Shown here piece by piece: positions 46,119-58,759 of a stretch of DNA of 64,000 bases; the stretch's first letter is position 1, and each line of letters opens with the position of its first letter. Under the pieces are notes generated by a model. It worked only from the letters and a program-made list of their open reading frames with translations. It was not told where the DNA came from and did not search any database. The DNA is from Forficula auricularia. Its lineage: Eukaryota > Arthropoda > Insecta > Dermaptera > Forficulidae. A program made the position numbers and the translations under genes. Location: assembly GCA_024734495.1 (NCBI GenBank), contig JALMQS010000672.1:143404-207403 (forward strand), given 5' to 3'.

Positions 46119-47620
46119 GATCACTCAAGTATATAATATACATATTTGGATTAAATATCTAAAAATTTGTTCATATTTGGAATGATTTCGATATATCATC
46201 ATCATTGAGTATACAGTCCTAAGACTGGTTTGATGCAACAATCCGTCTCCACTGGACTCTGTCCCCCGCCAGCTGTTTGACCTCTCTAAATGTCTGGCAT
46301 CCCATATCCCCAATTATTTGGTTGAAATATTCTAATCTGGGTCTTCCCCTTCCGCTTTTCTTTCCCACCTCCCCCTCCAAGATATCCCTAAACAGTCCCC
46401 CATGTCTCAGTGTGTGCCTCATCATCTTCATCAGACTCTTCCACAAGGTTCTTCTTTCTCCGATTCTTCCAACAACTTCTTCATTTGTAATTTTATCCAT
46501 CCATTTGATATTCATCATTCTTCTGTAGCACCACATTTCGAAAGCCTCTAATCTCTTTCTCTCCGCTTTTCTAATTGTCCAGGTTTCACACCCGTACATG
46601 GCTATGCTCCATACATATGTCTTCAATAGCAACTTCCTGTTTTGTAAGCTGATTGAGGAGGAGCATAGTAGTTTTTGTTTTGAATTAAACCCCATTTTTG
46701 CTTGGGCAATTCTTGATTTAATTTCGTTTTCGCTCCTCCCATCCCATGTTATTTTACTTCCTAGGTAGCGGAATTCCTTAACTCCTTCTAGGTTTTCTTG
46801 GTTAATTTTAATGCATTCCTGTCTCGTTTGTTCTTTTTTTGTACATACTAGGACCTTGGTTTTATTCTTGTTTATTTTCATTTTGATTTCTTCTATTAGG
46901 ATTTGGTTAATTCCATTCAGGGCGTCCTCTAATTCTTTTTTATTGCTTCCTAGAAGGGCAATGTCATCGGCAAATCTTAACATAGCGATCTTTTGACCTT
47001 GGATTTCGATACCTGTATCAATTTTGTTCTTTGAATTCTTTAATCGCTTCTTCTATGTATAAGTTGAAAATCATGGGTGACAGCACACATCCTTGTCTTA
47101 CACCTTTTTTTATTTTGGCTTCTCTGTGTTCATCACCAATATTTATAATTGCCGTCTGGTTTTGATATAGATTGTAGATTAGTCTTCTCTCCCTGAATTT
47201 TATTCCCGCCTGTTTTAAGATTTTAAACATAATTTCCCAATTGACGTTATCGAATGCTTTTTCTAGGTCTATGAATCCGATGTAGACAGATTCTTCCCTG
47301 ATAAAAGCCCTTTCTATTATTAGTCTAAGAGAGAGAATTGCTTCTCGGGTGCCTCTGTTTCTTCTAAAGCCGAACTGGTCTTCCCCCCAGATTTTCTTCA
47401 ACTCTTTGTTCTATTCTTCTTTGGATTATTTTGGTTAGGATTTTGGAGACATGTGAGGTTAGGCTAATAGTCCTGAAATTTTCACATTTATCCGCGCCTT
47501 CGATATATGTTGATTATTAATAAATATCTTTGGAATAAATAAGAACTCATTAAAAATGCTCAACTCTATCAATATATTTATTATAAAGAAATTGTTTTTT
47601 CAGTGTAGAGAGTTGGCAAA
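46119..47620 (-). repeat. Family S repeat split by a LINE
   Basis: 46119-46196 and 47509-47620 together equal the complement of 10741-10921. The break falls at 'gatttcgatatat'. Confidence 0.7.
46197..47498 (-). pseudogene. 5'-truncated LINE: reverse transcriptase and C-terminal region
   Basis: On the minus strand the coding remnant starts in the RT domain (ENFRTISLTSHVSKIL), continues GEDQFGFRRNRGTREA, FIDLEKAFD (catalytic Asp motif), VRQGCVLSPMIFNLY, and after a frameshift FADDIALLG (catalytic FADD), then the long C-terminal region YLGSKITWDGR, YGCETWTI, RGRPR and ends at ASNQS (46219). The short 3' tail is (ATG)n. I place it near the RTE clade on the C-terminal pattern, without certainty. 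The 10-bp duplication TTCGATATAT (46187-46196, 47499-47508) shows insertion by target-primed reverse transcription. Confidence 0.85.
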
Positions 47621-48350
47621 AAGATATAACCCCTGGGCATGCTCCTATATCGGTATTTATATATACGAAGAATCACTTGCGATTGATTGAAAATAACGTT
47701 TTGAGCTGATCCAGGCAAACAGTGCTCATGAATAATAAACCCTCGCATATAAAGGAATCCATTTTCTATTGTCTTTGATCAGCAGGTGGCTGGCTCTCTC
47801 TCTCCGCTTGGGTTGAAATTTTTCATTAGAATTACAAAATTCCTTCAACAAAAAACCAACAACAAACATGGTCTATAGTAGAATTTCAGGCATCAATGTT
47901 AATTAAAAGTTATCTAGTGCCTGTGGGAGTGGGAGGGGGGGGGATCATTTCATCCATGCTGCTCCATGGGCGTTATTTTTATTCCCCACTTTTATCTTTA
48001 GAGGTTGTTGGTTTTTGTTTATTTTTAAGTTGACCTGGATTAGAGATTAAACAAAAAAAGAATATCAAGGAAGAAATCAACAACAACGTGAAACGATTAA
48101 GAAGAATAATAAATCAAAATGGCGGAATTTGCTCTCCACTGCAGGGGACAAAATAAATATTGGTTTGGCTTATCGATAAATCCAATCTTTTTTCTTCTAG
48201 ACGACGATTAAGTGAAAGTATCGCATTCGGAGAGCCAGATTAAAATTAACTACCTGGACCACCGAAATTTCAAGAGTATACATGAAAAATCACAATGCAC
48301 CATCCAATGAGAACAATTCAAAACAAAATAATTGCTCATTTGAAAATATA
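47621..48350. other. Unassigned
   Basis: No repeat or gene recognised; moderately AT-rich with a G run near 47933-47942. Confidence 0.4.
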
Positions 48351-48395
48351 TCTACTCTTATTAAACGAGCAAAAATTGTATATTTATTTATATAT

Positions 48396-48709
48396 ATTTA
48401 AGTTTGAAAACTGCGCAAGTCAAACTCAAGCCAGCCAGCCAGCCAACCAGTCCCAATGACTTGACATCAATCTCAGCTGACGTGTAACTTAATAAATCAA
48501 AAATTATAATTATTAATAAGAAATAATAAAGGACCTGAAAAATCGATTCTAAATTCAATTTCAGGTATTGTTCAAATATTTGATCTGTATTTAATTTGTA
48601 TATAATTTGTATATAATTTGTAATATATTAATGTACAATGTATCATAACCTATTAAATCTAAATTCAATTTCAGAATTCGATTTTCATTTACCTAAGAAG
48701 AAACTTACA
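48396..48709 (+). repeat. 5' LTR
   Basis: Begins ATTTAAGTTTG and ends ACTTACA. Differs from the 3' LTR by a handful of single-base changes and short indels in runs. It contains a repeated 'ccagccagccagcc' patch and 'tttgtatataa'. A primer-binding site after it is not obvious. Confidence 0.85.
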
Positions 48710-49660
48710 AATCGATTTTTCTCCTACCACCAAAAGATGCCGACTAAAGTAAGGATACATCTAAAAAAAGAAGAGATTGAAGGTTCCTTGGTGAATTCGA
48801 TCAAAAGCATAAAATTAATATCGGATAATCTAGTCTATGCATTTCCTGAAGAACATCAAGGTGAGAAATCACACAAAGAACTAAGCCAAATTACTTTAAT
48901 CAAGTCAGCGTTTAAAAGCATGTCCAAAGAGGGACATTTCAGAAATGTTAATATAACTTTATCAGATGAGATTAAGAAACTATATATAGATGAAGACAAT
49001 AATTTTATATTTAAAGATTTTTTTTGGAAGAATCAACTGAAGGAAGTCTAGATTCTTCAATAAGATCCAGAATCGATGAGGATAAAACTGATACTCTCAA
49101 TAACCTGGACTTAGAAATTAAAAGAAAAGAAAACATATTATTAGATATCGAAAAAAAATTTAACTTAAATAAATTTTATGGCATTCAACAAAATGCAGCA
49201 GAATGGTTAAAATTTTTTGAAATAGAATGTGAACGACATAAAATATATGATAGTATTATGAAGATACAAATTATAAGATTCTTCTTAGAGGGCAATTCAA
49301 AAGAATGGTATAGAAGTAACTTGAAAAAGATATCTGATAACGATTGGTCAAAATGGACAAAATCTTTTTATTGATTTATGCAAAAAGAGGTTGGGCTGAA
49401 GTTAGATATGCTTACAAATTTAAGTATATAGATGGTTCAATAATTGATTACAGTTTAAAAAAGAAAGTCTCTTACTAGATGCTGAACCTTCGATCTCAGA
49501 AGTGTCAAAAATAAATCACATTGTTATAGGTTTACCTCAAAATATACAAGATATTCTTGATAAAGAAGAAATAAAAAACACAGACCAATTGATTAATATT
49601 CTTAGAAAATATGATTTAGAATATTTAAAAAAGATAGAAAAGAAATAAAAAAAAGCCTAA
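48710..49660 (+). pseudogene. Gypsy gag remnant
   Basis: The start is probably ATG 48737 (MPTKVRIHLKKEE). After one frameshift near 49024 the capsid-like part is recognisable: AAEWLKFFEIECERHKIYD, IRFFLEGNSKEWYRSNL, then, after another break near 49372, YAKRGWAEVRYAYKFKYI and further capsid sequence to about 49645. Gag would form the particle that packages the element RNA. At least three breaks make it non-functional as read. Confidence 0.7.
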
Positions 49661-52600
49661 TGACAGATATGTTATAAAGACACCATGTTACAAATGTGAA
49701 AAATTAGGATGGCCAAACAGATACCATCCTACTGCTATATGTCGTAATGGAGAAAGATATAAAGAAAAATATGAAATAAATTTAAATGAAAATATTGAGG
49801 GGTTTAAGAACCAAAAAACTAGACGGCCCCGGTAAAATCTACACCATTGTTAACATTAAATGTACTAGTTGATTGAATCTAGGAATATTGAAGCTGTTTA
49901 TGACACAGGTTCTAATGTGTCATTAATAAATTATGAAATAACTACAAGAACTAAAAAAAAATAAAAAAGATAAAACAATATTTAAACAATAAATGGTGTG
50001 AATTTTGAGAAGGCAGGCCCACTTGCTACATTAAAATAAATAAAATATCTGATTTCATAGATATATATGTGCAAAAATAAGTAACTTTTCATATGACATG
50101 TTACTTGGCTTAGATGCAATAAAAATTTAAACTGATTCAGAATTGAAGAATTAAAGAATATTTCAAAAGATTAACAGTAAAAATGTAAAGAAATAAAAAA
50201 GATAATTTCAAATTAAAAGAAATGAATAACAAATTCGAAGAGATAGACACATTCCAAAAAAACAAATGATAATACAAAAATAATTGAAAAAGAATTAAAA
50301 TAGATAATATTAAATTAATAGAAAATAATAAAATAAAACAGATAAATTTAAATAGAATATATAAACATTAATGAATATGAACTTATTACTTAAGTCATTT
50401 AGACGATAAAAAAAGAAATGATATAAAAACTATTATGTAAAAAAAGAAAAAGGTTTTGCTAAGGATAACATATGACGTTGGAAGAGTCCAAATGTAGGAA
50501 AGCTCAAATGAAATTAATGGAACATGAATGATAGTATCATAAGAAACCATATCGATGCTCTTTACCAGATCAAAAGAAATTGACTACCAAATATCAAAAC
50601 TTCTGAAGCTGGATTAATAGAAGAATCCTAGTTCACTCTTTGCAGCCCCAGTTACATTGGCATCCAAGAAGGATGAAGGCAGAAGATCACGTTTGTGCGT
50701 CGATTTCGAGAACTTAACCGGATCCTTATTCCGGAAAGTCATCCTTTCCCAAGGATTGAAGACACAATGGTGAAAGCGGGTAGTTGCACTTGGTCTCTCA
50801 GCTTTAGTTACAAATTCTGCATTTTGGTCAATCCCAGTGAGAAGTAAAGATAGAGACAAATTGGATTTGTTACCAACACTGATCATTGGCAGTGGACTAC
50901 TCAGCTATTCGGTCTCAAAGTCAATCAGAGTAGTATATTCTAGAGAGTGTGTAGCAAACATAATAAGAAGAAACAAACTCAAGTGATTTTTGCATAAATT
51001 ATATTGACGACATGTTGATATTCTCTAACACCTTTGAAGAACATTTAAAGCATATCGACTTATTAATAGATGTGATCCAAAAAGAAGGTTTCAGATCAAA
51101 ACTTTTAAATGTAATTTTGCCAAAATTCAATAAAATATTTGAGGCCATATCATTGAGAAAGGTCAAGTGAGACTATAGAAGGACAACCTTATAGTAATAA
51201 AATGTTTTGAAAGGCCTAAAAACAAGAAAAACATAAGACAATTTTTAGGGAAGTGTAAGTTTTTATTATAACATACATTGAAAATGCAATAAAAACATTA
51301 GAGCCTTCTACACATTCATAAGAAAAATGTCAAGTTTGAGTGGAGCAGAGAGCAAGAGCAAGCATTTAACTCAATAAAAGAATATCTGTGTTCAAGCCCA
51401 ATACTCTCAATTTACGACCAAGACAAAGAGGTTCTTATATACACGACGCCAGTGTTGAAGGTCTTGGAGGTGTGCTTAAACAACCACAGGCAAATGATGT
51501 TCTCCACCCAGTAGCCTACTTCTCAAAAAAACTGAACCCCACCCAAAAAAGCACAAGGCTATATACCTAGAATGCTCTAGCTATTAAAAGAGGCTTACAA
51601 AATACTGGCAACATTGGCTAATAGATCGACAATTTACTGTAATAACTGACCATTCAAGCCTCTTGAGACTTTATGAGTAAAAGCAAGAACTGATGAACCT
51701 CTCGGAGAACTGATATTCTATCTGTCCCAACATAATTCTTAAAATTGTAGTACTCTCCAGGAAAAACAAAACTTAGAGGCCTGACTTCTATCAAGAAACC
51801 CAGTATTAGAGAGCTTGAAAACGAAGAAGACATCATTCAAAAGTAGTAAATATAGTATCTCGGAAGAACCATGAATGATCAGAGTTAAAGCAAAGAAGTG
51901 CTAAATAACTTAAAGAATGTAAAAAAAAGGTGATATCTATCCAAGCGTTTGAGAAATAATAAAAGAACATTTGTATCAAGAAGATTTGACGATGAACTAA
52001 TAAAAAGGTTCATGACTTCTATGGACATATTGGTGTTAAGCATTTATAAACAAAATAAGACCCCATGACTATTTCAAGAATATGGACAAATTAATAAGAA
52101 AATTTTGCAGAACATGCTCGATATGCATTGAAAACAAATCTCAGAAGAGGCAGATTAATAGGACAAATGCTCACAGCCTGACCCGCAAAAGAACCATATG
52201 AAATCATGTCAATTGAGACAATTGAGGATTTTCTGGGAATAAATCATCTCAAAAAGTACATGCACATCCTAGTGATCATATGACAAGATATGTATTTGCT
52301 CTGACCTCAAAAACACATGACAGCAAATGATTTTACAAAATTGATTGATTCAATAACAAAAAAATTCAATAAAGCACATTATTAAAGATCAATATGCTGG
52401 GATAAACCAAAAGAGCTAAAACTATTACCTCAAAGACAAAAATATCAACTAATATTCACTTGTGTTGATTGTCCTGAATCTGAATCGGTTTAAATGAGAG
52501 GGCAAATCAAACAATCGTAAACAGAATAAGATGCAAAATAAAATGGGATAACAAAAGAAGAAATTGGTCTGTGATAGCAGATGAATGTATCAAGGAATAT

Positions 52601-52975
52601 AATAATACTGTTCACAGTGTTACAGGATTCTGCACCAGAATAGCTACTTTTCGGAAACAAATCCTGAGATGAATTCCAAGAAGTCTCAACAGAAAGTAAC
52701 ATGAGAAAGACAGAGAGCAGGCAGAAAGAACCTGATCGTCAGAGTTCAAAAAAAATAAAGCCAGAGTAGATAAAAGAAGGAAGGAATATGAATTCAAGAA
52801 AGATGAAATGGTATATGTCGAAACAGGCAAAATTAAACAAAATAAACTAGACAAGATCAGAAGAGGACCTTCCGAATTGGGCAGAAAATTTCAAATTCCA
52901 TCTATGAAGTAGCATTTAAAAAGAAGGGAAGAAAACAACAATAGCTCTACAAAAGAAAGTTACTGCCAGCTGATG
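49661..52975 (+). pseudogene. Gypsy pol remnant (zinc knuckle, protease, RT, RNase H, integrase)
   Basis: Recognisable islands between stops: a zinc knuckle CYKCEKLG..RYHPTAIC (about 49684-49740), protease VYDTGSNVSLIN with the catalytic DTG (about 49895-49930), DMLLGLDAI (50096-50123), RT sequence LASKKDEGRRSRLCVDFENL (about 50655-50715), RNase H YIHDASVEGLGGVL and PVAYFSKKLN (51436-51535), the integrase zinc finger FYGHIGVKH..FCRTCSIC (51998-52135), an integrase-core segment GLNERANQTIVN around 52485-52520, and a lysine-rich C-terminus. Very many frameshifts and stops; no intact frame longer than about 60 codons in RT. Confidence 0.75.
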
Positions 52976-52990
52976 TCTCGGAGGGGGGAG

Positions 52991-53305
52991 ATTTAAGTTT
53001 GAAAACTGCGCTCAACTCCAAGCCAGCCAGCCAGCCAACCAGTCCCAATGACTTTGACATCAATCTCAGCTGACGTGTAACTTAATAAATCAAAAATTAT
53101 AATTATTAATAAGAAATAATAAAAAAGGACCTGAAAAATCGATTCTAAATTCAATTTCAGGTATTGTTCAAATATTTGATCTGTATTTAATTTGTATATA
53201 ATTTGTATATAATTTGTAATATATTAATGTACAATGTATCATAACCTATTAAATCTAAATTCAATTTCAGAATTCGATTTTCATTTACCCAAGAAGAAAC
53301 TTACA
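52991..53305 (+). repeat. 3' LTR
   Basis: Starts directly after the purine tract at 52980-52990 and is almost identical to the 5' LTR; ends ACTTACA followed by the TATAT duplication. Confidence 0.85.
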
Positions 53306-53480
53306 TATATATTTATCTTGTCTTTATATTGAAATGGCCCTACCGATTTTTGATGAAACAAAAAATCTATTAACAAGTTTTTGAGGATGAAAAAACGATC
53401 TGGCTAGGTCTGGACCTCATCAAAATTCATCTTAATTGATTTTCTTAATTAAAGTAATTATTGATAGATGAAAATCTCAA

Positions 53481-54720
53481 TAAAAAATAAACTGCAACGG
53501 ATCGTTGCTAAACTTTATCCAAATTCATTTGAAATATTAATATGTTTATTCCTTTATATAAATCAGATATCACTTGCAATTTGCAGTTCATGTTGACTTA
53601 AATTCAAAAATAATGATCGATTCTCATTTAACAGTCGAGGAATAACAATTCTACATTGGATTTTTGACATTTCGGTTATTATTGGTAATCATTGCTTAAG
53701 ACATGGAGGAATCGACTTAAAATCAAAATAGCGATTGATTCTCATCTAATACTTGAGGAATAATAATTCTACATTAGATTTTTGACCCTTCGATTATTAT
53801 TGGTAACCATTGCTGAAGATCGTTATATTTGATTTTAAGCCGATTCCTCCATGTCTTCAGCAATGGTTACCAATAATAACCGAACGGTCAAAAATCTAAT
53901 GTAGAATTATTATTCCTCAAGTATTAGATGAGAATCAATCGTTATTTTTGATTTTAAGTCGATTCCTCCATGTCGTCAGCAATGGTAACGGATTAGAAAA
54001 CAACGCGGTTGCTATGGTTACTTATAAAATTTCCTCCCAAATTTTTACCATTTCACAGCGAGAAGCCTAACCATTCTTACTTAAGTTAGGTTAAATGAGC
54101 TATATTAAAACGATCAAATGAATAAATTTTAAAGAATTTAAAATTAAAAAAAGTTCTATTTTACTATAGAGTAAAGTACTTTAAAATATGATTTTACTAA
54201 AAACTTTATTTAACCTTTTTTGTGGTCCCCAAGGTACTTAATTAGGATATTAAATTTCATCAAAATTGGTTAAGTCATTTTCAAGATATTTAGAAAAAAC
54301 TAAAAAAGTACTGAAATAAAGTACTAATATTTGTAGACTAATATGTACCAAAAACTAATCATCGCTTCATTTTGTTAAACTAATGGTAGGTTTTCAATTT
54401 CATTTCAATCAGCGCAAAGGTGTGGAAAAAATCGTTGACGAAAAAAACGATAACACACACATACATACATACATACATACATACATACATACATCCCCCA
54501 CGCACTTCCAAAAAAATGGCACTTTTTGGCCTCTCGACGAGATCCCAGGTAATTTTCGGCAAAACCGTCACGTGCTAAAATTCAATCTAATTGAATACTA
54601 CAATTTGTGACCTTAATTGTGTCCATGGGTTCCGTAGTCTTTACCTGAGGACCCTTTGAAGTCGCGCTTGCCGCGAGAGCGATTCCAATACTTCTCCATG
54701 CTTCGCATTGGATAAAGTAA
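53481..54720 (+). repeat. Family E repeat, near full length
   Basis: Matches 5375-6620 and extends to 'atgcttcgcattggataaag'. It includes a microsatellite of ACAT units at about 54453-54495. Confidence 0.6.
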
Positions 54721-54800
54721 AAATGATTCGGCGGAAGTCGTATTAGAACCTGGACCTCTTGCATTTGAGGCCGACACTCTAGCATTGGACCAAACAACCT
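54721..54800 (-). repeat. tRNA-like sequence at the end of family E
   Basis: On the minus strand 'tggtccaatgctagagtg' resembles an A box region and 'gtccaggttctaatac' a B box. Likely SINE-related or a tRNA relic. Weak, single copy. Confidence 0.35.
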
Positions 54801-55321
54801 ATTTTAAAAATCCTTGCTTTTTACTTTTACTAAAATGAATATTTTTGAATTAGACTTTATTATAAGTGTGGAAATAATTAAAAATAAATAAATAAATCTC
54901 TGGCTCGACAACCCTTCATGGGTCTTGGCCTACTGAATTGGTTGCTGTCCTAATTGGAAACAGTACCGAGGGGTCAAGTGGTTAGCTCAACGCACATCTA
55001 CAACCTTCGTTTCAGTTTTCTTAACCGAGATAAAATAATTGAATATATTATATATAGCTATGTATTTAATAAATATAATTTATTAGATATATTGCGGCGC
55101 GGCAAATTTGAAATATGTATAATTGAATTAAGCTGAAAGAAAGACAACAATTAAATATATTAATAATTATTCTCCCCCCCCCCCCGCCCCACTCTTCTAA
55201 TTAAAATTAAATATTCAATTCTCTTTTCTCCGGTCAATTATCCTTGCAATTGTCTTCCTAAAAAAATACTTGGTTAGCTGAAAGTTATCACTTCTGTCGC
55301 ACGTCCAGAGACGCACACATT
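54801..55321. other. Unassigned with C run
   Basis: Partly similar to 780-900 ('aaatttgaaatat', 'attaaatatat..taataattattc', C run at 55175-55187), suggesting another copy of the tRNA-headed repeat. The rest is plain. Confidence 0.4.
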
Positions 55322-55638
55322 TTTTTTTAATTTTATGTTTTTATTTCAGATCCTATACGATTATTTTTTTTTTATTATTATTTTCTTATGTCATTTTTTT
55401 AGTAATGTTTATCAATATGAACGAATGTGGGCAAATTGGTCTACGAGTAAACAAATATACACATAATATGTGGACCATTAGAAAGATAGAAATGCAAAAA
55501 CTGGGTCGGGGGTGGGGATGGACGTGGGGGGTGCAGGAGGTCTAGTGCAGTTGTGGGGGGTCCGGGGGGTGGAGTGGGGGTGCAGTGTTGGGGGCCAGGT
55601 GTATGGTTTCGGGGGGGGGGTGCCTCCAGGTACTAGTT
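55322..55638 (+). mobile_element. Helitron 3' portion
   Basis: From 'ttttatttcagatcctat' through 'gaaatgcaaaaactgggt', a G-rich segment (55500-55622) to 'gcctccaggtactag'. The hairpin has been lost from just before the end. Confidence 0.6.
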
Positions 55639-57244
55639 CTATATAAAAGGAGTCTCTGAACATACTTTTTCAATTAAGAGCCTTTATTTTTAATTTTTAA
55701 CCCCCTCCCCCCTTTAATTTTGGGTCGACATGCACCAAAATCTAATTAGCTCTTAATTCAGTGGACCGAAGGCTACGTTCGGTCGGGTATAATGATAATC
55801 TGATTGTGGTTTTTGGATTTTATTTAGTTGGTGGTGGGTGTTAACTCAGGGTATCTCTCTTGATGCTTAAAATCTGAAATTATTTAATGAATTTACTATG
55901 AATTTGTTTACTGTTTTTACTGTGAAATTAAATAAAAAAATGGATTAAGGAAATTGATTATAAAAAAATAAAAAAAACAAAGGAAATTGAATGGACGAGC
56001 AGGATTTAGAAATTTTCAATAATAATAGAGATAATATTTAGAATCATTTAATATTTATAATGTAAATTTATTTGTTCGCTGCCTGATATCAACAGATAGA
56101 GAAATTTGTTAATGAGAATAATAACAATATGGTGGTTACGCTCTTGGTGGTGAAGGCTGTATGATCGTTTCTTGCAATCTGCTGGATTTCAGGAATTCCT
56201 CTCTTGGTAACCAATCCCTTTGATAGCAATTCTCCTTCCTTCTGGCCGTCTTCTTTGAGCCCGAAGTTAGCTTCTGCCCGATTATTGACAAGCAGTGCCC
56301 TTGGAAGCAGAGTTCTCGGTGTATGAAAATATAAAATTCAATGAGTGGTATTTTCCCCAAATGAGTAGTGTTCCTGGATGTCTGTCTCGAGGTGTGTTAT
56401 CAAGGACAGCTTAAAAAAAATTGTTCTGTGCTCCTTCATGCGTAGTGAGATGTATTATGAATGTTTATAGAGAGGTGTGTCCTCAATGACCGCCTATTGA
56501 GATGTGTTATGCACCAATGCTTAAAGAAGAGTAGTCTCTCCCCTCCCTCTCTCTGATTTCTCCTCTTTCCTTCAGGCAACGATTTTTAAACAATTTACAT
56601 TATTATTTGTTTTTATTAAAAAAAAGAAAATACGCTCAAATAATTCCTAAGAGGTTCATCCCCCGCCCGTATTGCACCCTGTTCTCTGCGTGAATTCAAA
56701 TCTCAATTTTATTATTTATTATTAAACTTGCTAAGATTTAATTTTAACCTAATCTATAAACAAAAGAAATTATATTAATTTATATTTTTTTTACAATTTA
56801 TTTTTAAATGAAATTTATATTTAACCAGAATTAATAAAATACTATTTTTATCCTTCTTATCTCCAATCCGCCTCTCTTTGCAATTTCTTGTACAAGGTAT
56901 CATTGGATACATTGTAACTTGTTAAATTTGGTATCGATATTCAAACTAGTTTTGGAGCTAGCTCGTCCACAAAAATTTGATAACGCACAGACTAACGGAC
57001 AACCAGACATTTTGACAAAACAATTATTATCTCGAAAAATATATTTTTTTCGATATTCACTTATTAGAGCTTTTTTGTAGAGCTAAATTCAATGGTTTCG
57101 CTCAATTTTTGTAATCAAAATAGTTTCAGCGGTTTTTGAGATATTTTGAAAAAAAGAAGGAATGAAAAACACTTTTTTCATACACGATTACAATACCCTC
57201 CCTGTATGTTAAAGTAAAAATCATGTCGGCGTCGTCACACAAGC
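55639..57244. other. Mostly unassigned; scattered R2-like (family F) tail pieces
   Basis: 55690-55790 ('aatctaattagctctta') and 56916-57220 ('gctagctcgtccac', 'cagacattttgacaaaac', 'tacacgattacaat') are family-F sequence in + orientation, apparently one copy interrupted by about 1.1 kb of unassigned sequence at 55800-56915. That stretch includes a minus-strand open frame (56136-56360) with no recognisable product and a purine-poor patch near 56530-56580. Confidence 0.45.
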
Positions 57245-57256
57245 CAATTATAATAA

Positions 57257-58256
57257 ATAAATTTTAATTTTCCTCATTAATATATCAAAGAATAATTGAT
57301 ACGTCAACAAGAATTATTTTGCTGATTTGAAAAAAAGATATTTTTATCTCGCGATACTACTGCGGATTACGCTATTGGAGTCTGCGGAGTATTAAGTCTG
57401 GACCAAGAGAGAAAAAGATGTGATCTACTTAGCTACAATCCAACGTCATTTCGCGTATAGCCCGCTAGACATTCGGATGGATCACCGAGTGAATTTGAAA
57501 TCTCAGATGTTATATTTTTTTTTTTTTTTTTTTTAATGATATTGATGAGAGAAGGAGATACACCAGAAGGTGGATCCCCTAAAGGCCTGTATGGACTGGC
57601 CCTCAATCGTGAAAAAGAACAGAGCAGAAGGAAAAGAAGCCGGGATCACGAGTCAATCTCAGAAACTTAGATACAATTCAATATCCAATTCTACCAAGGT
57701 TTTAGGGCTACGAGCAGATGGTAAATCCTCCGCAAGCTGATAAATTTGGTTAAATTTATCTCCACTTAATTATATATTCGATCTCCCAGTCCAGAGCGCT
57801 AGATCTATTAGCATGTATGTTAGATGCCTGCCATTAATTAACTGAAGGTTTTCTGCTCTGGACTGTGAGATCGAGTATATAACATCTGAGATTTCCAATT
57901 CACTCGGTGATCCATCCGAATGTCTCAGCGGCTATACGCGAAATGACGTTGGATTGTAGCTAAGTGGATCACATCTTTTTCTCTCTTGGTCCAGACTTAA
58001 TACTCCGCAGACTCCAATAGCGTAATCCGCAGTAGTCTCGCGAGATAAAAATATCTTTTTTCAAATCAGCGCGGTCAAAATAATTCTTGTTGACGTACCA
58101 ATTATTCTTTGATATATTAATGAGAAAATTAAAATTTATTTCAGATAATTATTTCAAGTTAGAAATATATAAGTTCAAATATTATTTTCACTCAATATTT
58201 GACAAAAATTCCCTACATTAGAGTCGCGATTGAATCAAATGTAGAAAACCTTCAGT
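57257..58256. mobile_element. Foldback element with 12-bp duplication, copy O
   Basis: Flanked by CAATTATAATAA (57245-57256, 58257-58268). Arms of about 260 bp (57257-57520, 57880-58140) share 'aatatatcaaagaataatt', 'actccgcagactccaatag' and 'cgaaatgacgttggattg' in opposite orientation. A one-sided extension of about 115 bp follows the right arm. The loop includes a smaller inverted repeat around 'agtccagagc'. The arm sequence CTATACGCG near TCTCTCTTGGT also occurs in the 2773-4812 tandem unit. Confidence 0.65.
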
Positions 58257-58272
58257 CAATTATAATAAGTAT

Positions 58273-58747
58273 CATCATCATTGAGTATACAGTCCTAAGA
58301 CTGGTTTGATGCAACAATCCGTCTCCACTCGACTCTGTCCCCCGCCAGCTGTTTGACCTCTCTAAATGTCTGGCATCCCATATCCCCAATTATTTGGTTG
58401 AAATATTCTAATCTGGTTCTTCCCCTTCCCCTTTTCTTTCCCACCTCCCCTCCAAGATATCCCTAAACAGTCCCCCATGTCTCAGTGTGTGCCCCATCAT
58501 CTGACCTCTTTCTTCTTCAGACTCTTCCACAAGGTTCTTCTTTCTCCGATTCTTCCAAGAACTTCTTCATTTGTAATTTTATCCATCCAATTGATATTCA
58601 TCATTCTTCTGTAGCACCACATTTCGAAAGCCTCCAATCTCTTTCTCTCCGCTTTTCTAATTGTCCAGGTTTCACACCCGTACATGGCTATGCTCCATAC
58701 ATATGTCTTCAATAGCAACTTCCTGTTTGCTAAGCTATATAATAAGT
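58273..58747 (-). pseudogene. Second 5'-truncated LINE copy
   Basis: Same family as 46197-47498, same (ATG)n 3' end, truncated so that only the C-terminal piece from about LLLKTYVWSIAMYGCETW remains. It has an internal indel near 58500. Flanked by the 12-bp duplication TATAATAAGTAT (58261-58272, 58748-58759). Confidence 0.85.
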
Positions 58748-58759
58748 ATAGAAAGATAG

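Larger units (their letters stand above)
48396..53305 (+). mobile_element. Ty3/Gypsy-type LTR retrotransposon, complete but degenerate
   Basis: 4.9 kb. Two LTRs of 314 and 315 bp (48396-48709, 52991-53305), flanked by the 5-bp duplication TATAT (48391-48395, 53306-53310), with a polypurine tract GGAGGGGGGAG immediately before the 3' LTR. Domain order gag, zinc knuckle, protease, RT, RNase H, integrase places it in Ty3/Gypsy. Inserted in a Helitron. Coding regions are heavily frameshifted. Confidence 0.85.
48351..53480 (+). mobile_element. Helitron 5' portion split by an LTR retrotransposon
   Basis: TCTACTCTTATTAAACGAGC at 48351; the interior continues after the retrotransposon at 53311 ('atttatcttgtctttat', 'ccgatttttgatgaaac') to about 53480, where family E begins. 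Confidence 0.65.
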
